Part shown: in pieces, positions 33,327-42,144 of the stretch | Layout: each line of letters begins with the position of its first letter | Position numbering within the stretch: the first letter of the stretch is position 1 | Assembly (NCBI RefSeq): GCF_019455385.1 | Contig: NZ_JACOFR010000012.1 | Span: forward strand, 124,001-188,000 | Origin: Bradyrhizobium sp. BR 10289 | GTDB lineage: Bacteria; Pseudomonadota; Alphaproteobacteria; Rhizobiales; Xanthobacteraceae | Length of the DNA stretch: 64,000 nt | Reading direction: 5' to 3' | Translations under genes and position numbers: made by a program | Notes under the pieces: generated by a model | Databases searched by the model: none | The model's input: only the letters and a program-made list of their open reading frames with translations | Told to the model about the DNA's origin: nothing

Positions 33327-33491
33327 CTGTCGTCCCGGGCAAGCGTCAGCGCAGACCCGGGACCCATACCGCGTCATCTATCGATCATGCTGCGATAGCC
33401 GTACCGAACCGCGAGTCTTCGCCAAACCTCTCCCTGTGATTATGGGTCCCGGATCGGCGCTCCGCTTCGCTACGCTTGTCCGGGACGACAG
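33327..33491. repeat. Dispersed palindromic repeat, family B (copy 2)
   Basis: Perfect ends ctgtcgtccc and gggacgacag enclose 165 bp with inner acccgggacccat and atgggtcccggat. It fills the gap between the convergent PilZ and CorC-type genes. Confidence 0.8.
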
Positions 33492-33521
33492 TTGAGATTC
33501 TGGCTCGCGCTATCTCTCGAC

Positions 33522-34817
33522 TCACCCCGTCTCCACCTCGCTCAGCCGGCTCGCCAAAATCTTGTCGATCCTGCGACCGTCGAGGTCGACCACCTCGACG
33601 TGCCAGCCGGCGAAGTCGAAGGAATCGCCGACATTGGGCAGCACGCTGAACTGTTGCAGCACGAGGCCCGCCACCGTGTTGTAGCGGTGCGGCGGCAGTT
33701 CGATGCCGAGCAGCTCGCCGAACTCGTCGACCGGCATCCAGCCGGAGATCAGCAGCGAGTCGTCCTCGCGTTTGACATAGGCCGGCTCCGGCGGGCCTTC
33801 CTCGGAATGAAAGGCGCCGACGATCGACTCGAGAATATCCGCGGCCGTTACCATGCCTTCGAAGGCGCCGTATTCGTCATAGACGAGGCCGACATGGACC
33901 GGCGCCGCCTTCAGGATGGCGAGCACGTCGCGGGCATCGGCCGAGGCCGGAATGCCCGGGGCCTCGCGCACCAGCGCGCGCAAATCCGGCGTGCGCTCGT
34001 TCATATAGGCGATCAAGAGATCCTTGGCCTGGAGCACGCCGATCGGTTTGTCGCGATCGCCGTCCGAAACCGGAAAGCGCGAATGCGGGCTCTTCACAAT
34101 GATCTCGCGGATGTCCTCGGGCGGATCGTTCAGGTCGATCTCGTCGACCTCCGTGCGCGGGGTCATGACCGCGCCGACAGGACGGTCGCCGAGCCGCATC
34201 ACGCCGGCGATCATCTCCTTCTCGCCGGGCTCGAGCACGCCCGCGCTCTCGGCCTCGCTGACGAGGTGATGGATCTCGTCCTCCGAGACCTTCTCCTCGG
34301 CCTTGCCGCCGCGGCCGAGCAGCGTGAGAATCAGCTTGCCGGAGACGTCGAGCAGGAAAACGAGCGGCAGCGATACCTTCGCCAGCACATGCATCGCCGG
34401 CGCAACCTTCACCGCGATGCTCTCGGGGTCGCGCAGCGCCACCTGTTTCGGCACCAGCTCGCCGACGATCAGCGTCGCGTAGGTGATCAGCGTGACCACG
34501 ATGCCGACGCCGACAATGTCGGCGACGCCCGAGGACAGGCCGAGCTCGAGCAGCCATTGCGTCAGCCGCTGTCCGAGCGTCGCACCGGAGAATGCGCCCG
34601 AGAGCACGCCGACCAGCGTGATGCCGATCTGCACAGTCGAGAGGAATTTGCCGGGATCGGCGGCCAGCGTCAGCGCTCGCTCGGCGCCGCGCACGCCCTT
34701 GGCGGCGAGCATCGACAGACGGGCCGGACGGGAGGAGACCACGGCCAGCTCGGACATGGAGAGCAGGCCGTTGATGACGATCAGGACGACGACGATGACG
34801 AGTTCGACGGAGAGCAT
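33522..34817 (-). CDS. CNNM/CorC hemolysin-family membrane protein
   Basis: A 431-residue protein. An N-terminal DUF21/CNNM domain has several helices (VELVIVVVLIVINGLLSMSE, TLIVGELVPKQVAL). Two CBS domains span about 200-325 (VGAVMTPRTEVDEIDL, VGLVYDEYGAFEGMVTAADI), followed by a CorC/HlyC domain at the C-terminus. Members of this family export or sense Mg2+ or Co2+; 'hemolysin' is historical. ATG 34817 starts the first helix. Confidence 0.88.
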   Translation of the reverse strand: MLSVELVIVVVLIVINGLLSMSELAVVSSRPARLSMLAAKGVRGAERALTLAADPGKFLSTVQIGITLVGVLSGAFSGATLGQRLTQWLLELGLSSGVADIVGVGIVVTLITYATLIVGELVPKQVALRDPESIAVKVAPAMHVLAKVSLPLVFLLDVSGKLILTLLGRGGKAEEKVSEDEIHHLVSEAESAGVLEPGEKEMIAGVMRLGDRPVGAVMTPRTEVDEIDLNDPPEDIREIIVKSPHSRFPVSDGDRDKPIGVLQAKDLLIAYMNERTPDLRALVREAPGIPASADARDVLAILKAAPVHVGLVYDEYGAFEGMVTAADILESIVGAFHSEEGPPEPAYVKREDDSLLISGWMPVDEFGELLGIELPPHRYNTVAGLVLQQFSVLPNVGDSFDFAGWHVEVVDLDGRRIDKILASRLSEVETG

Positions 34818-34996
34818 TGAGTTTCCGAGGTAAGCAAGTATGGCAGGCGACTGCCGGCACACGCATTGATATAGGGATTCAGTGCGGAATTGCCGGCAAT
34901 TGTGTCGCATCGCCCGTCGCGGGAGAACCGGGCGGCGCGCACTGTGTTCCGCACGGTCCGAGACAACATGACATCCGCGGAACTACGGGCATGTGC

Positions 34997-35011
34997 TTAA
35001 CGGGCCCTTAG
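34997..35011 (+). promoter_or_regulatory. Near-consensus CtrA-type site before chemoreceptor gene
   Basis: ttaa-cgggccc-ttag differs by one base from the alphaproteobacterial CtrA site TTAA-N7-TTAA and lies 51 bp before the chemoreceptor ATG. CtrA controls motility genes in many alphaproteobacteria. A single near-match can occur by chance. Confidence 0.25.
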
Positions 35012-35062
35012 TAGGCGCCAGCTAGGTTTTTCCGCATTTGCAAGTACATTTGGGGACCAAGG

Positions 35063-37138
35063 ATGCGGATCGGGAAGCTTTTCGCGCTGTCGATGCTGAC
35101 GGTGACGGTGTTTGCAATCATCCTTGGCGCCGAGGTGCTGATACCCCAGACGCGCATCTTCACCAACCGTTCCGATGCGATCAAGACGGTCGACGCCTTT
35201 GGCACGATCCTGATGGTCAGCCAGCAGGTCGCCGGGCTTCGCGCGCCCTATATCGGACCAATCTTTCAGGAAGGCGTTGCGACGCAGGCCCAGATCGACG
35301 CTGCGGCGAAGGCCGCGAAGGCGGCCGAGGCGGCCTTCGAGACGGCGAAGCGGGCCCTCCTGGTGCTCGATGACGGCGCGGCCATGGCCGAGACTCTCGA
35401 CCGCGTCGCACGGCGGCTGAAGGACATCAACGCAGCCGCGGATCGCGCCATGAGCGTTCCGCTGGCGGCGCGCGACAGTGCTGCGATCAAGGGCTACTTG
35501 CCCGGCGTGGCCGAGGTTCTCGCCGGCATCGAACCGGTCATGAACCGGCTGGAAGGCAAGGTCATCAATGCCGACTCCTCGCTCGCGGCGCTCTTGAACC
35601 TGGCGCGGACGGCGCAGGATCTGCGCGTCTCGGCCGGGAGCCGCGCCGCCGCGCTGTCGCCGGCCCTGAGCACACGCCGGCCGCTCACGGTCGCCGAAAT
35701 TACGCTGATGGATCGCATGCAGGGACGCGTGGAGGCCGATCGCGAACACATCGAGGCCGGCATCGATCAGATCGGAAATCCTCCGCGCATCGCGACCGCG
35801 TTCAAGGCCGCGACGGATTCCTATTTCGGAAAGGCGGCCGTGGTCGTCGAGAAGGAGATGCCCGCGGCGCGGAGCGACGGCAAGTATGGCGTTAATGCCG
35901 AGGAACTGGCGGGCGTGATCGTGCCGGCCATCCAGATGTTCTACGGCGTGCGCGACGCCGCACTGGCGGAAGCTGCCGAGCGTGCCGTCTCTGCGCGCGA
36001 CGGCGCGCTGGCAATGCTGGCGCTTGCGGGCGTCGCGGTGCTGGCGCTGCTCGGAACGCTCGCCGGCGTCACCATGATGCTGCGCAGCCGCGTGGTGACG
36101 CCGCTCAGCCGGCTCGCCGACGTGATCGGCGCACTCGCCGCCGGACAGCACGACGTCGAGATTCCGGCAACGGGTCGTCACGACGAGATCGGCCAGGTGG
36201 CGGGCTCGCTCCAGCACTTCAAGGATTCGCTCATCGCCCAGAGGGCCGCCGACCAGGCGGCCGCGGTCGAGGCCGAGGCGAAGCTCGCGCGCAGCAAGCG
36301 CATGGACCAGATCGCACGTGACTTCGAAGCCATGATCGGCGACGTCGTCAACACCGTCGCGGCGGCCTCTTCAGAACTGGAAGCGTCTGCGGGAACGCTC
36401 ACGAGCACGGCCGAGCAGTCGGAAAGGGTGACCGCGACCGTCGCAGCCGCGTCCGAACAGGCCTCCACCAACGTGCAGACCGTCGCTGCGGCGGCGGAGG
36501 AGATGGCCTCGTCGGTCGACGAGATCAGCCGGCAGGTTCAGGATTCCGCGCGTGTCGCCGGCGAAGCCGTGCAGCAGGCCGGGCGCACCAACGATCATGT
36601 CGGCGAGCTCGCCAAGGCCGCGGGGCGGATCGGCGACGTCGTCGAACTCATCAGCCAGATCGCGGGCCAGACCAATCTTCTGGCGCTGAACGCCACCATC
36701 GAGGCGGCGCGGGCCGGCGAGGCTGGACGCGGCTTCGCCGTGGTCGCCTCCGAGGTCAAGGCGCTGGCCGAGCAGACCGCCAAGGCCACCGGCGAGATCA
36801 GCCAGCAGATCTCGGGGATTCAGGCGGCAACCGAGGATTCGGTCGGCGCGATCAAGTCGATCGGCGACACCATCACCCGCATGTCCGAGATCGCGTCCGC
36901 AATCGCCTCTGCGGTCGAGGAGCAGGGCGCAGCCACACGCGAGATCTCCCGCAACGTGCAGCAGGCGGCGCGCGGCACCCAGCAGGTCTCCGCCAGCATC
37001 GTCGACGTGCAGCACGGCGCCAGCCAGACCGGATCGGCCTCCGCCAACGTGCTCTCGGCGGCCAAATCGCTCTCCGGCGAAAGCACCCGTCTCAAGACCG
37101 AGGTCGGAAAATTCCTCGACGCGATCCGCGCCGCGTAG
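35063..37138 (+). CDS. Methyl-accepting chemotaxis protein
   Basis: A 691-residue chemoreceptor. Transmembrane segment 1 is near 5-27; a large periplasmic helical sensor spans about 28-310; transmembrane segment 2 is near 315-338 ([20 protein letters not shown]). A HAMP domain follows ([16 protein letters not shown]), then the signalling domain with the conserved hairpin tip [20 protein letters not shown] near 548-567. There is no C-terminal CheR-binding pentapeptide. The ligand is unknown. The ATG follows tggggaccaagg. Confidence 0.92.
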   Translation: MRIGKLFALSMLTVTVFAIILGAEVLIPQTRIFTNRSDAIKTVDAFGTILMVSQQVAGLRAPYIGPIFQEGVATQAQIDAAAKAAKAAEAAFETAKRALLVLDDGAAMAETLDRVARRLKDINAAADRAMSVPLAARDSAAIKGYLPGVAEVLAGIEPVMNRLEGKVINADSSLAALLNLARTAQDLRVSAGSRAAALSPALSTRRPLTVAEITLMDRMQGRVEADREHIEAGIDQIGNPPRIATAFKAATDSYFGKAAVVVEKEMPAARSDGKYGVNAEELAGVIVPAIQMFYGVRDAALAEAAERAVSARDGALAMLALAGVAVLALLGTLAGVTMMLRSRVVTPLSRLADVIGALAAGQHDVEIPATGRHDEIGQVAGSLQHFKDSLIAQRAADQAAAVEAEAKLARSKRMDQIARDFEAMIGDVVNTVAAASSELEASAGTLTSTAEQSERVTATVAAASEQASTNVQTVAAAAEEMASSVDEISRQVQDSARVAGEAVQQAGRTNDHVGELAKAAGRIGDVVELISQIAGQTNLLALNATIEAARAGEAGRGFAVVASEVKALAEQTAKATGEISQQISGIQAATEDSVGAIKSIGDTITRMSEIASAIASAVEEQGAATREISRNVQQAARGTQQVSASIVDVQHGASQTGSASANVLSAAKSLSGESTRLKTEVGKFLDAIRAA

Positions 37139-37203
37139 GCACACCACGCCCCGTCGGGGAGAGGTGAGCAACCGACGATCGACTTCGTGTGTGCCGCTGC
37201 GCC

Positions 37204-39231
37204 TCAGAACTCGCCGTGCAGCCGTCCTGAAAACACCGACACCGGACCGCGATCCGCGTTGTAGGCGGGATTGACGATGAGCTGGTAATCCGCGGTGAAG
37301 GTCAGCGCCTTGTTCAGGGCATACGCGTAATAGGTCTCGAGCACGCGTTCCTTGCGGTAGTTGAGCTGGCCGTCACCGATCAGCGGGCCGAGACCGCCGG
37401 CCGCGATGAAGTCGCGATGATCTTGCGACAGGCCGTTGATCGCGCCGGCGATGGCGACGACGTCCTCGGGCCGGCCCCATTTGGTGCCTTTGACCGAAAC
37501 GCCGCCGGACAGGCTGCGGTCGATGTCGGTGAAGGCCATGATCTCGTTGCGGCCGTCGTTCCAGCTCCAGCGGCCGAACACGCCGACATCGTCGGTGATG
37601 GCCTGCTCGAGGTTGAGCGCGTAGCCGTACTTGATGCGGCCGCGGCGGGTCTGGCTGATGTCGAGATTGAGCAGCGGATTGTCCAGCGTCTCGCGATAGC
37701 TGCCGGAGAACGTGCTGTTAACGAAGCCGAGCGTGCGCAGCTTGCCGGGCTGGCCGAACAGCGAATAGCGCAGTTCGAGCTCCCCGACATATTCGCCGCG
37801 ACGCCCGATATTCATATCGAAATTGTTCGAGTTGGAGACGGCATCCACCAGGAAATAGCCGCCGCGCACGGCCCATTGCTTCTGGTTCAGTTCAGCAGTG
37901 GCGCCGTAGCCGAGGCCGAGCTTGTCGGCGGCATAGTCGAAGGCGCCCGAAGCCCAGATCGACCAGTTCATGAAATCCTTTCGCGGATCGTGTGCGTAGG
38001 AATTGCCGTCGAACACGTCGACCACGGAGAATTTGCCGACCTGAATCGTCAGGCGCGAGACATCGACTTTGCTCGCGAGCTGAAGCTGGCCGCTGGCAAG
38101 CTCCTCCTGCTCGCCGCCAAAGCCGAAGGTGTGGCGCACGAACAGCCGCGAGGGATTGAAATGCGGATAGGGGAAGCCGGATTTCTGCGCTTCGCCGTTC
38201 GGGAAGCCCGCGGCGCCCGTCGTGTTGTTGAAGCCGAAACCCTGCAGCAGCTCGGGATTGAAATAGATCTCGCCGCCGTCCCACAGCCGCGCATTGAGAT
38301 AAAGCGAATTGCTCCAGGTCTGCTGAAAGTCCGGCGACGGGAGCAGGCTGTTCGGCCCGGTATAGGGCGCGTGGAATGCGGGATAACCTTGCCCCAGCAC
38401 CGTCGACTGGCCGTGGATCTCCCATCGGCTCGATTCGGTGTCGGTGACGTCGGACTTGGGATTGTACGTCGGCACGCCCGGCCAGTCGATCTTGCGGTTG
38501 AGGCCGACCCGCAGGCTCTGGAAATCCATCGACGATGAATATTGCGCGCGTGAGGGGAAGGTGACGTTGGCGTGCTCGAACTTGCTGTAGAGATATTCGA
38601 GCCGGGCGCTCCAGTGCGGCGCGAAGGCGTATTCGACGCCGCCGCCGGCGGTCCAGCCGAACCGGGTGTTCAGCACCTTCTCTTCGTCGCCGCCGGTCGG
38701 CGTCGACAGAAAGCGCTCGCCGGTAAAGGCCGCGCCGCCGGTCGCGTAGAGCAGCCAGTTGCCGGTGGCGTAGCCGAGCCGCGCGCGCAGGCTCGCCACA
38801 TAGTCCCAGCGCTCTTCCGCGCTCGACAGCGCGGTCGCCGCCGAGGACACCACGTGGTTGGAGGGCAGATAGTTCGGAAACGAGATGTCGCCTTCGACGC
38901 CGAGCAGCAGGCCCGAATTGAGGCGCCAGTTGTAGCCGGCCTGCACGCCGCCGGTCGCGCCGGTGAAGACGTTATTGTCGGTGGCGAGCGCGGGATCGGT
39001 CAGCGTGGCCGAGGACGTGCCGCGGGTGAAACCGGTATGCACGCCAATGTAGAGGCCCGTCCAGTCATAAAGGGTCTTCAGCGCCGGCGCCTTCAGCGGC
39101 AGATCGGCCGCGCGGGTGGCGGGGGGAAAAGCCACGACGCCCGAGGCAATCGCCGCGGCCGTCCGCAAATACCTGTAACGGTGTCCTCTCAACGTCAAAA
39201 CGACACGCCCCCAAACGCGAATGGATTCCAT
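37204..39231 (-). CDS. Fused outer-membrane barrel and OprB-type carbohydrate porin
   Basis: A 675-residue outer-membrane protein with signal peptide (cleavage near TRA-ADLP). Residues about 45-260 form an Omp25-like eight-stranded barrel (YDWTGLYIGVHTGF, GGVQAGYNWRLNSGLLLGVEGD, GVEYAFAPHWSARLEYLYSK). Residues about 280-675 match OprB carbohydrate-selective porins (PDFQQTWSNSLYLNARLWDG, QVGKFSVVDVFDGNSYAHDP, ETYYAYALNKALTFTADYQL). Ending in phenylalanine (HGEF) fits barrel assembly. Two barrels in one chain is unusual, but the frame is continuous. Confidence 0.83.
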   Translation of the reverse strand: MESIRVWGRVVLTLRGHRYRYLRTAAAIASGVVAFPPATRAADLPLKAPALKTLYDWTGLYIGVHTGFTRGTSSATLTDPALATDNNVFTGATGGVQAGYNWRLNSGLLLGVEGDISFPNYLPSNHVVSSAATALSSAEERWDYVASLRARLGYATGNWLLYATGGAAFTGERFLSTPTGGDEEKVLNTRFGWTAGGGVEYAFAPHWSARLEYLYSKFEHANVTFPSRAQYSSSMDFQSLRVGLNRKIDWPGVPTYNPKSDVTDTESSRWEIHGQSTVLGQGYPAFHAPYTGPNSLLPSPDFQQTWSNSLYLNARLWDGGEIYFNPELLQGFGFNNTTGAAGFPNGEAQKSGFPYPHFNPSRLFVRHTFGFGGEQEELASGQLQLASKVDVSRLTIQVGKFSVVDVFDGNSYAHDPRKDFMNWSIWASGAFDYAADKLGLGYGATAELNQKQWAVRGGYFLVDAVSNSNNFDMNIGRRGEYVGELELRYSLFGQPGKLRTLGFVNSTFSGSYRETLDNPLLNLDISQTRRGRIKYGYALNLEQAITDDVGVFGRWSWNDGRNEIMAFTDIDRSLSGGVSVKGTKWGRPEDVVAIAGAINGLSQDHRDFIAAGGLGPLIGDGQLNYRKERVLETYYAYALNKALTFTADYQLIVNPAYNADRGPVSVFSGRLHGEF

Positions 39232-39357
39232 CCGCCGCGATATCCCTGCCGATTCGCGGCGCCCCTGTCATCAGGTCTCAGGTGCCGCCGCGATCGGAAG
39301 AGTTGACCCCGATTCCGCGCGATTTCGTCCCAAGCCCCTCAGCTTGCTGCGAACTTT

Positions 39358-39376
39358 ATTGCGATTAATTCGCAAT
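39358..39376. promoter_or_regulatory. Palindrome upstream of the porin gene
   Basis: attgcga-ttaat-tcgcaat is a perfect 7-bp inverted repeat around a 5-bp AT-rich centre, 127 bp before the porin start. It resembles Fur-superfamily style operators in form only. It is an N9 TTGC/GCAA element and so does not fit the 14-bp FixK box. Confidence 0.35.
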
Positions 39377-39459
39377 AGCAACTGGCGTGGATTGTCGCAG
39401 GGCATGGTTCGCATCGTTATGTGACGGGACTGCAACAAATTCCCGAGCACCAAACGGAT

Positions 39460-39491
39460 GACCCCGCCCGGGGGGACAGCCGGGCGGGGTC
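39460..39491 (-). terminator. Strong GC hairpin after the 87-residue secreted protein
   Basis: gaccccgcccgg and ccgggcggggtc form a perfect 12-bp stem with an 8-nt loop. It lies 76 bp downstream of the stop of the minus-strand gene at 39568. No T run follows. It probably terminates or protects that transcript before the porin promoter region. Confidence 0.5.
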
Positions 39492-39567
39492 GGGGGCACG
39501 ACACGGGGTGGATGAGGCGCCCGTGTCGGACGCAGGATCCACGTAAGATCGGCCTCAGATACTCAGA

Positions 39568-39831
39568 TCAGTAGCAAGTACGGACGCTGCCGACGTACTG
39601 GCCGAAGGCGTTGTAACGCGGGGTCCAGCCGCAGCGGTGATAGCCGTAGTAATAGGGGTCGTTGCTGGCGGCGATCGCGGAGCCGACGACGGCGGCGGTG
39701 GCGATGCCGGCGCCGACACCGAAGACCCAGCCGGGCGGCTTGGCTTGCGCCTGCGAGGTGGTGGACAGCATGGTGCCGGTGACGGCGAGGGCGGCGAGGG
39801 CTGCGGCGGCAATCTTGGTCTTGATCGACAT
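39568..39831 (-). CDS. Small secreted glycine/tyrosine-rich protein
   Basis: An 87-residue protein. The signal peptide (IAAAALAALAVTGTMLSTTSQAQA region) is followed by a small hydrophobic glycine/alanine patch (VFGVGAGIATAAVVGSAIAA), then an aromatic tail (YYYGYHRCGWTPRYN, ending RTCY). This layout is common among rhizobial envelope proteins of unknown function. ATG 39831 has a close ribosome site (ggag). Confidence 0.65.
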   Translation of the reverse strand: MSIKTKIAAAALAALAVTGTMLSTTSQAQAKPPGWVFGVGAGIATAAVVGSAIAASNDPYYYGYHRCGWTPRYNAFGQYVGSVRTCY

Positions 39832-39970
39832 GTGAAACTCCATCCGGGTTGAGGCGGTCCGTTGTGGCCCGCGTGCCCAGTTGGACGGAGGCATGGCAAA
39901 ACCGGTTCGAAAGCGCCCTTGGCCCCCTCGGAATCCGGATATTTCCCGAATTATTCCAGAGAGATGCAGG

Positions 39971-40816
39971 CTAGCCGAGCGGGCCTTTGGCGAGCCTGTT
40001 CACGTTGAAGTTATCGACCTCCGCCAGCAGCTCGCAGAAGGCCGCCGCGCCCTGGTCGAGCAGCTGCTCGCCCTTCTCAGGCAGAGCCAATGTCGCGTTG
40101 CCGATCGCACCGCTCGCATGGAGATCCTGCGCCTGCCAGGCGAACGGCGCGGGCCGCTGCGTCGAGAGCCAGCGATATTGCTGCTCCATCGCAATGCTGC
40201 TCGCGGGAAAATCCGCGATCGCATCCTTGCGCACCTGATCCGGATAGCGCGCCAGCATGATCGAGGTCTCGACCGCGCCGCCGTGAATGCCGTGGCGCAC
40301 TTCATCGGCCGGGAACAGCCTGTCCGCGCCCGACAGCCGCGACCACGACGTGGTCACCACGAACAGCTTGTGATGCGCGCGCAAGTCCTGCGCCACCAGC
40401 ATCATCGCCGCGCTGTTGCCGCCATGGCTGGTGATGATGACGAGCTTTTTCACGCCGCGCCGGGCGACCTCTTCGCCGATTCCCGTCCACCGCTTCAGTG
40501 CGACGTCGTTCGGCAGCGTTTGCGTGCCCGGATAGTCGATATGCTCGGTGGAAATGCCGATCGGTTCAACGGGCAGGAATGTCGCGGGAACGTTGTCGGG
40601 CAAGAGTGCGCGCACGCGCGCCAGGTACGCGTCCGCGATCAGCACGTCGGTTTCGAGCGGCAGATGCGGGCCATGCTGCTCGGTTGCGGCCAGCGGCAGC
40701 ACCGCGATCCAGCGCGCCATTTCGGCCGGGGCCGCACGGGCCCAGTCGATGTCGATCCAGTCGCGGGACGGCGTCAGCGAACTTTCTTTGGAGGTTTCTT
40801 TGCCCAATTTTGTCAC
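39971..40816 (-). CDS. Creatininase family protein
   Basis: About 281 residues of the creatininase/FAPy-deformylase-like amidohydrolase fold. Metal ligands are in LPLAATEQHGPHLPLETD, VIITSHGGNSAAM and HGIHGGAVETSIML. The family hydrolyses cyclic amides such as creatinine or formamidopyrimidines. The start is uncertain: GTG 40816 leaves 93 bp to the divergent ABC operon; ATGs at 40870 and 40924 also fit, but the second overlaps the neighbouring gene. The divergent layout suggests that the transporter imports its substrate. Confidence 0.75.
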   Translation of the reverse strand: MTKLGKETSKESSLTPSRDWIDIDWARAAPAEMARWIAVLPLAATEQHGPHLPLETDVLIADAYLARVRALLPDNVPATFLPVEPIGISTEHIDYPGTQTLPNDVALKRWTGIGEEVARRGVKKLVIITSHGGNSAAMMLVAQDLRAHHKLFVVTTSWSRLSGADRLFPADEVRHGIHGGAVETSIMLARYPDQVRKDAIADFPASSIAMEQQYRWLSTQRPAPFAWQAQDLHASGAIGNATLALPEKGEQLLDQGAAAFCELLAEVDNFNVNRLAKGPLG

Positions 40817-40909
40817 GTAGTTTGAGGTTATCAGGGGATGCGGGCTCGGCCGGCTCGCATCCCCGAACATCTTGATATCATGGGCCGGAACGATCGACGG
40901 AGTCCAATC

Positions 40910-41932
40910 ATGCGCCTCATTCATCTCTGGCGAGCGTTAATTGTTGTCCTTTGTCCCGTGCTCATTGCCGGCCAGCCTGCGCGTGCCGAGACGCTGGACA
41001 AGGTCACCTTCGGCACCAACTGGGTGGCCGAGGCCGAGCATGGCGGCTTCTTCCAGGCGGTCGCCGACGGCACCTACAAGAAATACGGCCTCGACGTCAC
41101 CATCATTCCCGGCGGTCCGAACGAGAACAACCGGATGCTGCTGATCGCCGGCAAGATCGATTTCTTCATGGCCGCGAACACGCTGATGTCGTTCGACGCG
41201 GTCGCCAACGACGTTCCCGTCGTGACCATCGCCGCGGTGTTCCAGAAGGATCCGCAGGTGATGCTGACCCAGCCCGACGCCAAGGTCGCCAAGATCGAGG
41301 ATCTCAAGCCGCTGACGCTGTTCGTCTCCAAGGAAGGCATGACCAGCTATTTCCAGTGGCTGAAGTCCGAATACGGCTTCAGCGAGAAGAACGTCCGGCC
41401 CTACAATTTCAATCCGCAGCCGTTCATCGCGAACCCCAAGAGCGCGATGCAGGGCTACGTCACCTCCGAGCCGTTCGCGGTTGAGAAGGCGGCGGGCTTC
41501 AAGCCGAACGTGATCCTGCTCGCCGATGCCGGCTTCAACACCTATTCGACCCTGATCGAGACCCGCCGCGACATCGCCGAGAAGAAGCCTGACCTGGTGC
41601 AGCGCTTCGTCGATGCCTCCATGATCGGCTGGTACAATTACATCTACGGCGACAATTCCGCCGGCAATGAACTGATCAAGAAGCTCAACCCCGAGATGAC
41701 CGACGACCTGCTGAAATATTCCGTCGCCAAGATGAAGGAATACGGCATCGTCGATTCCGGCGACAGCTTGAAGAACGGCATCGGCGCGATGAGCGACGAG
41801 CGCTACACCTCCTTCTTCAACAAGATGGTGAAGGCCGGCGTCGTGAAGGCCGATCTCGACTTCCGCAAGTCCTACACGCTGCGCTTCGTCAACAAAGGCG
41901 TCGGCGTCGAGCTGCGTCCGAGCAAGCCGTAA
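40910..41932 (+). CDS. ABC transporter substrate-binding protein (NMT1/ThiY type)
   Basis: A 340-residue receptor with signal peptide (cleavage near ARA-ETLD). VTFGTNWVAEAEHGGFFQAVADGTYKKYGLDV is typical of the NMT1/ThiY branch that binds pyrimidine- or thiamine-related compounds and other small ligands (given by region, 41005-41100). ATG 40910 follows gacggag. It is the first gene of an operon with ATPase, permease, dehydrogenase and Inh genes. A palindromic repeat separates it from the ATPase gene. Confidence 0.86.
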   Translation: MRLIHLWRALIVVLCPVLIAGQPARAETLDKVTFGTNWVAEAEHGGFFQAVADGTYKKYGLDVTIIPGGPNENNRMLLIAGKIDFFMAANTLMSFDAVANDVPVVTIAAVFQKDPQVMLTQPDAKVAKIEDLKPLTLFVSKEGMTSYFQWLKSEYGFSEKNVRPYNFNPQPFIANPKSAMQGYVTSEPFAVEKAAGFKPNVILLADAGFNTYSTLIETRRDIAEKKPDLVQRFVDASMIGWYNYIYGDNSAGNELIKKLNPEMTDDLLKYSVAKMKEYGIVDSGDSLKNGIGAMSDERYTSFFNKMVKAGVVKADLDFRKSYTLRFVNKGVGVELRPSKP

Positions 41933-41973
41933 CGCATGCCGCGATCGAGTCCGACAATGCTGATGGTGCCGTC

Positions 41974-42103
41974 CACCTCTCCCGAAGGGAGAGGTCGCAT
42001 CGCATCGAAAGATGCGATGCGGGTGAGGGGTTACGCTCCATCGTGGGACCTGCGCCCCCTCACCCGGCGCTGCGCGCCGACCTCTCCCCGTTGGGGAGAG
42101 GTG
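41974..42103. repeat. Dispersed palindromic repeat, family D (copy 1)
   Basis: Two halves, each starting or ending with a cctctccc/gggagagg hairpin. Between them is a perfect 11-bp stem with GAAA loop: cgcatcgcatc (41996-42006) and gatgcgatgcg (42011-42021), followed by gggtgagggg and later ccccctcaccc. It lies between the binding-protein and ATPase genes of the second ABC operon. Confidence 0.85.
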
Positions 42104-42144
42104 AATATCGCGGCGCGACCGAGCTCCATAACAGCCTGCGATCG

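Noticed and set aside
37148-37168. ccccgtcggggagaggtga as a further family D repeat
   Set aside because: Only one hairpin arm is present; at best a relic, so it is not listed as a copy.
39358-39376. FixK2/Fnr box
   Set aside because: The TTG and CAA half-sites are spaced too far apart for the 14-bp FixK/Fnr consensus.
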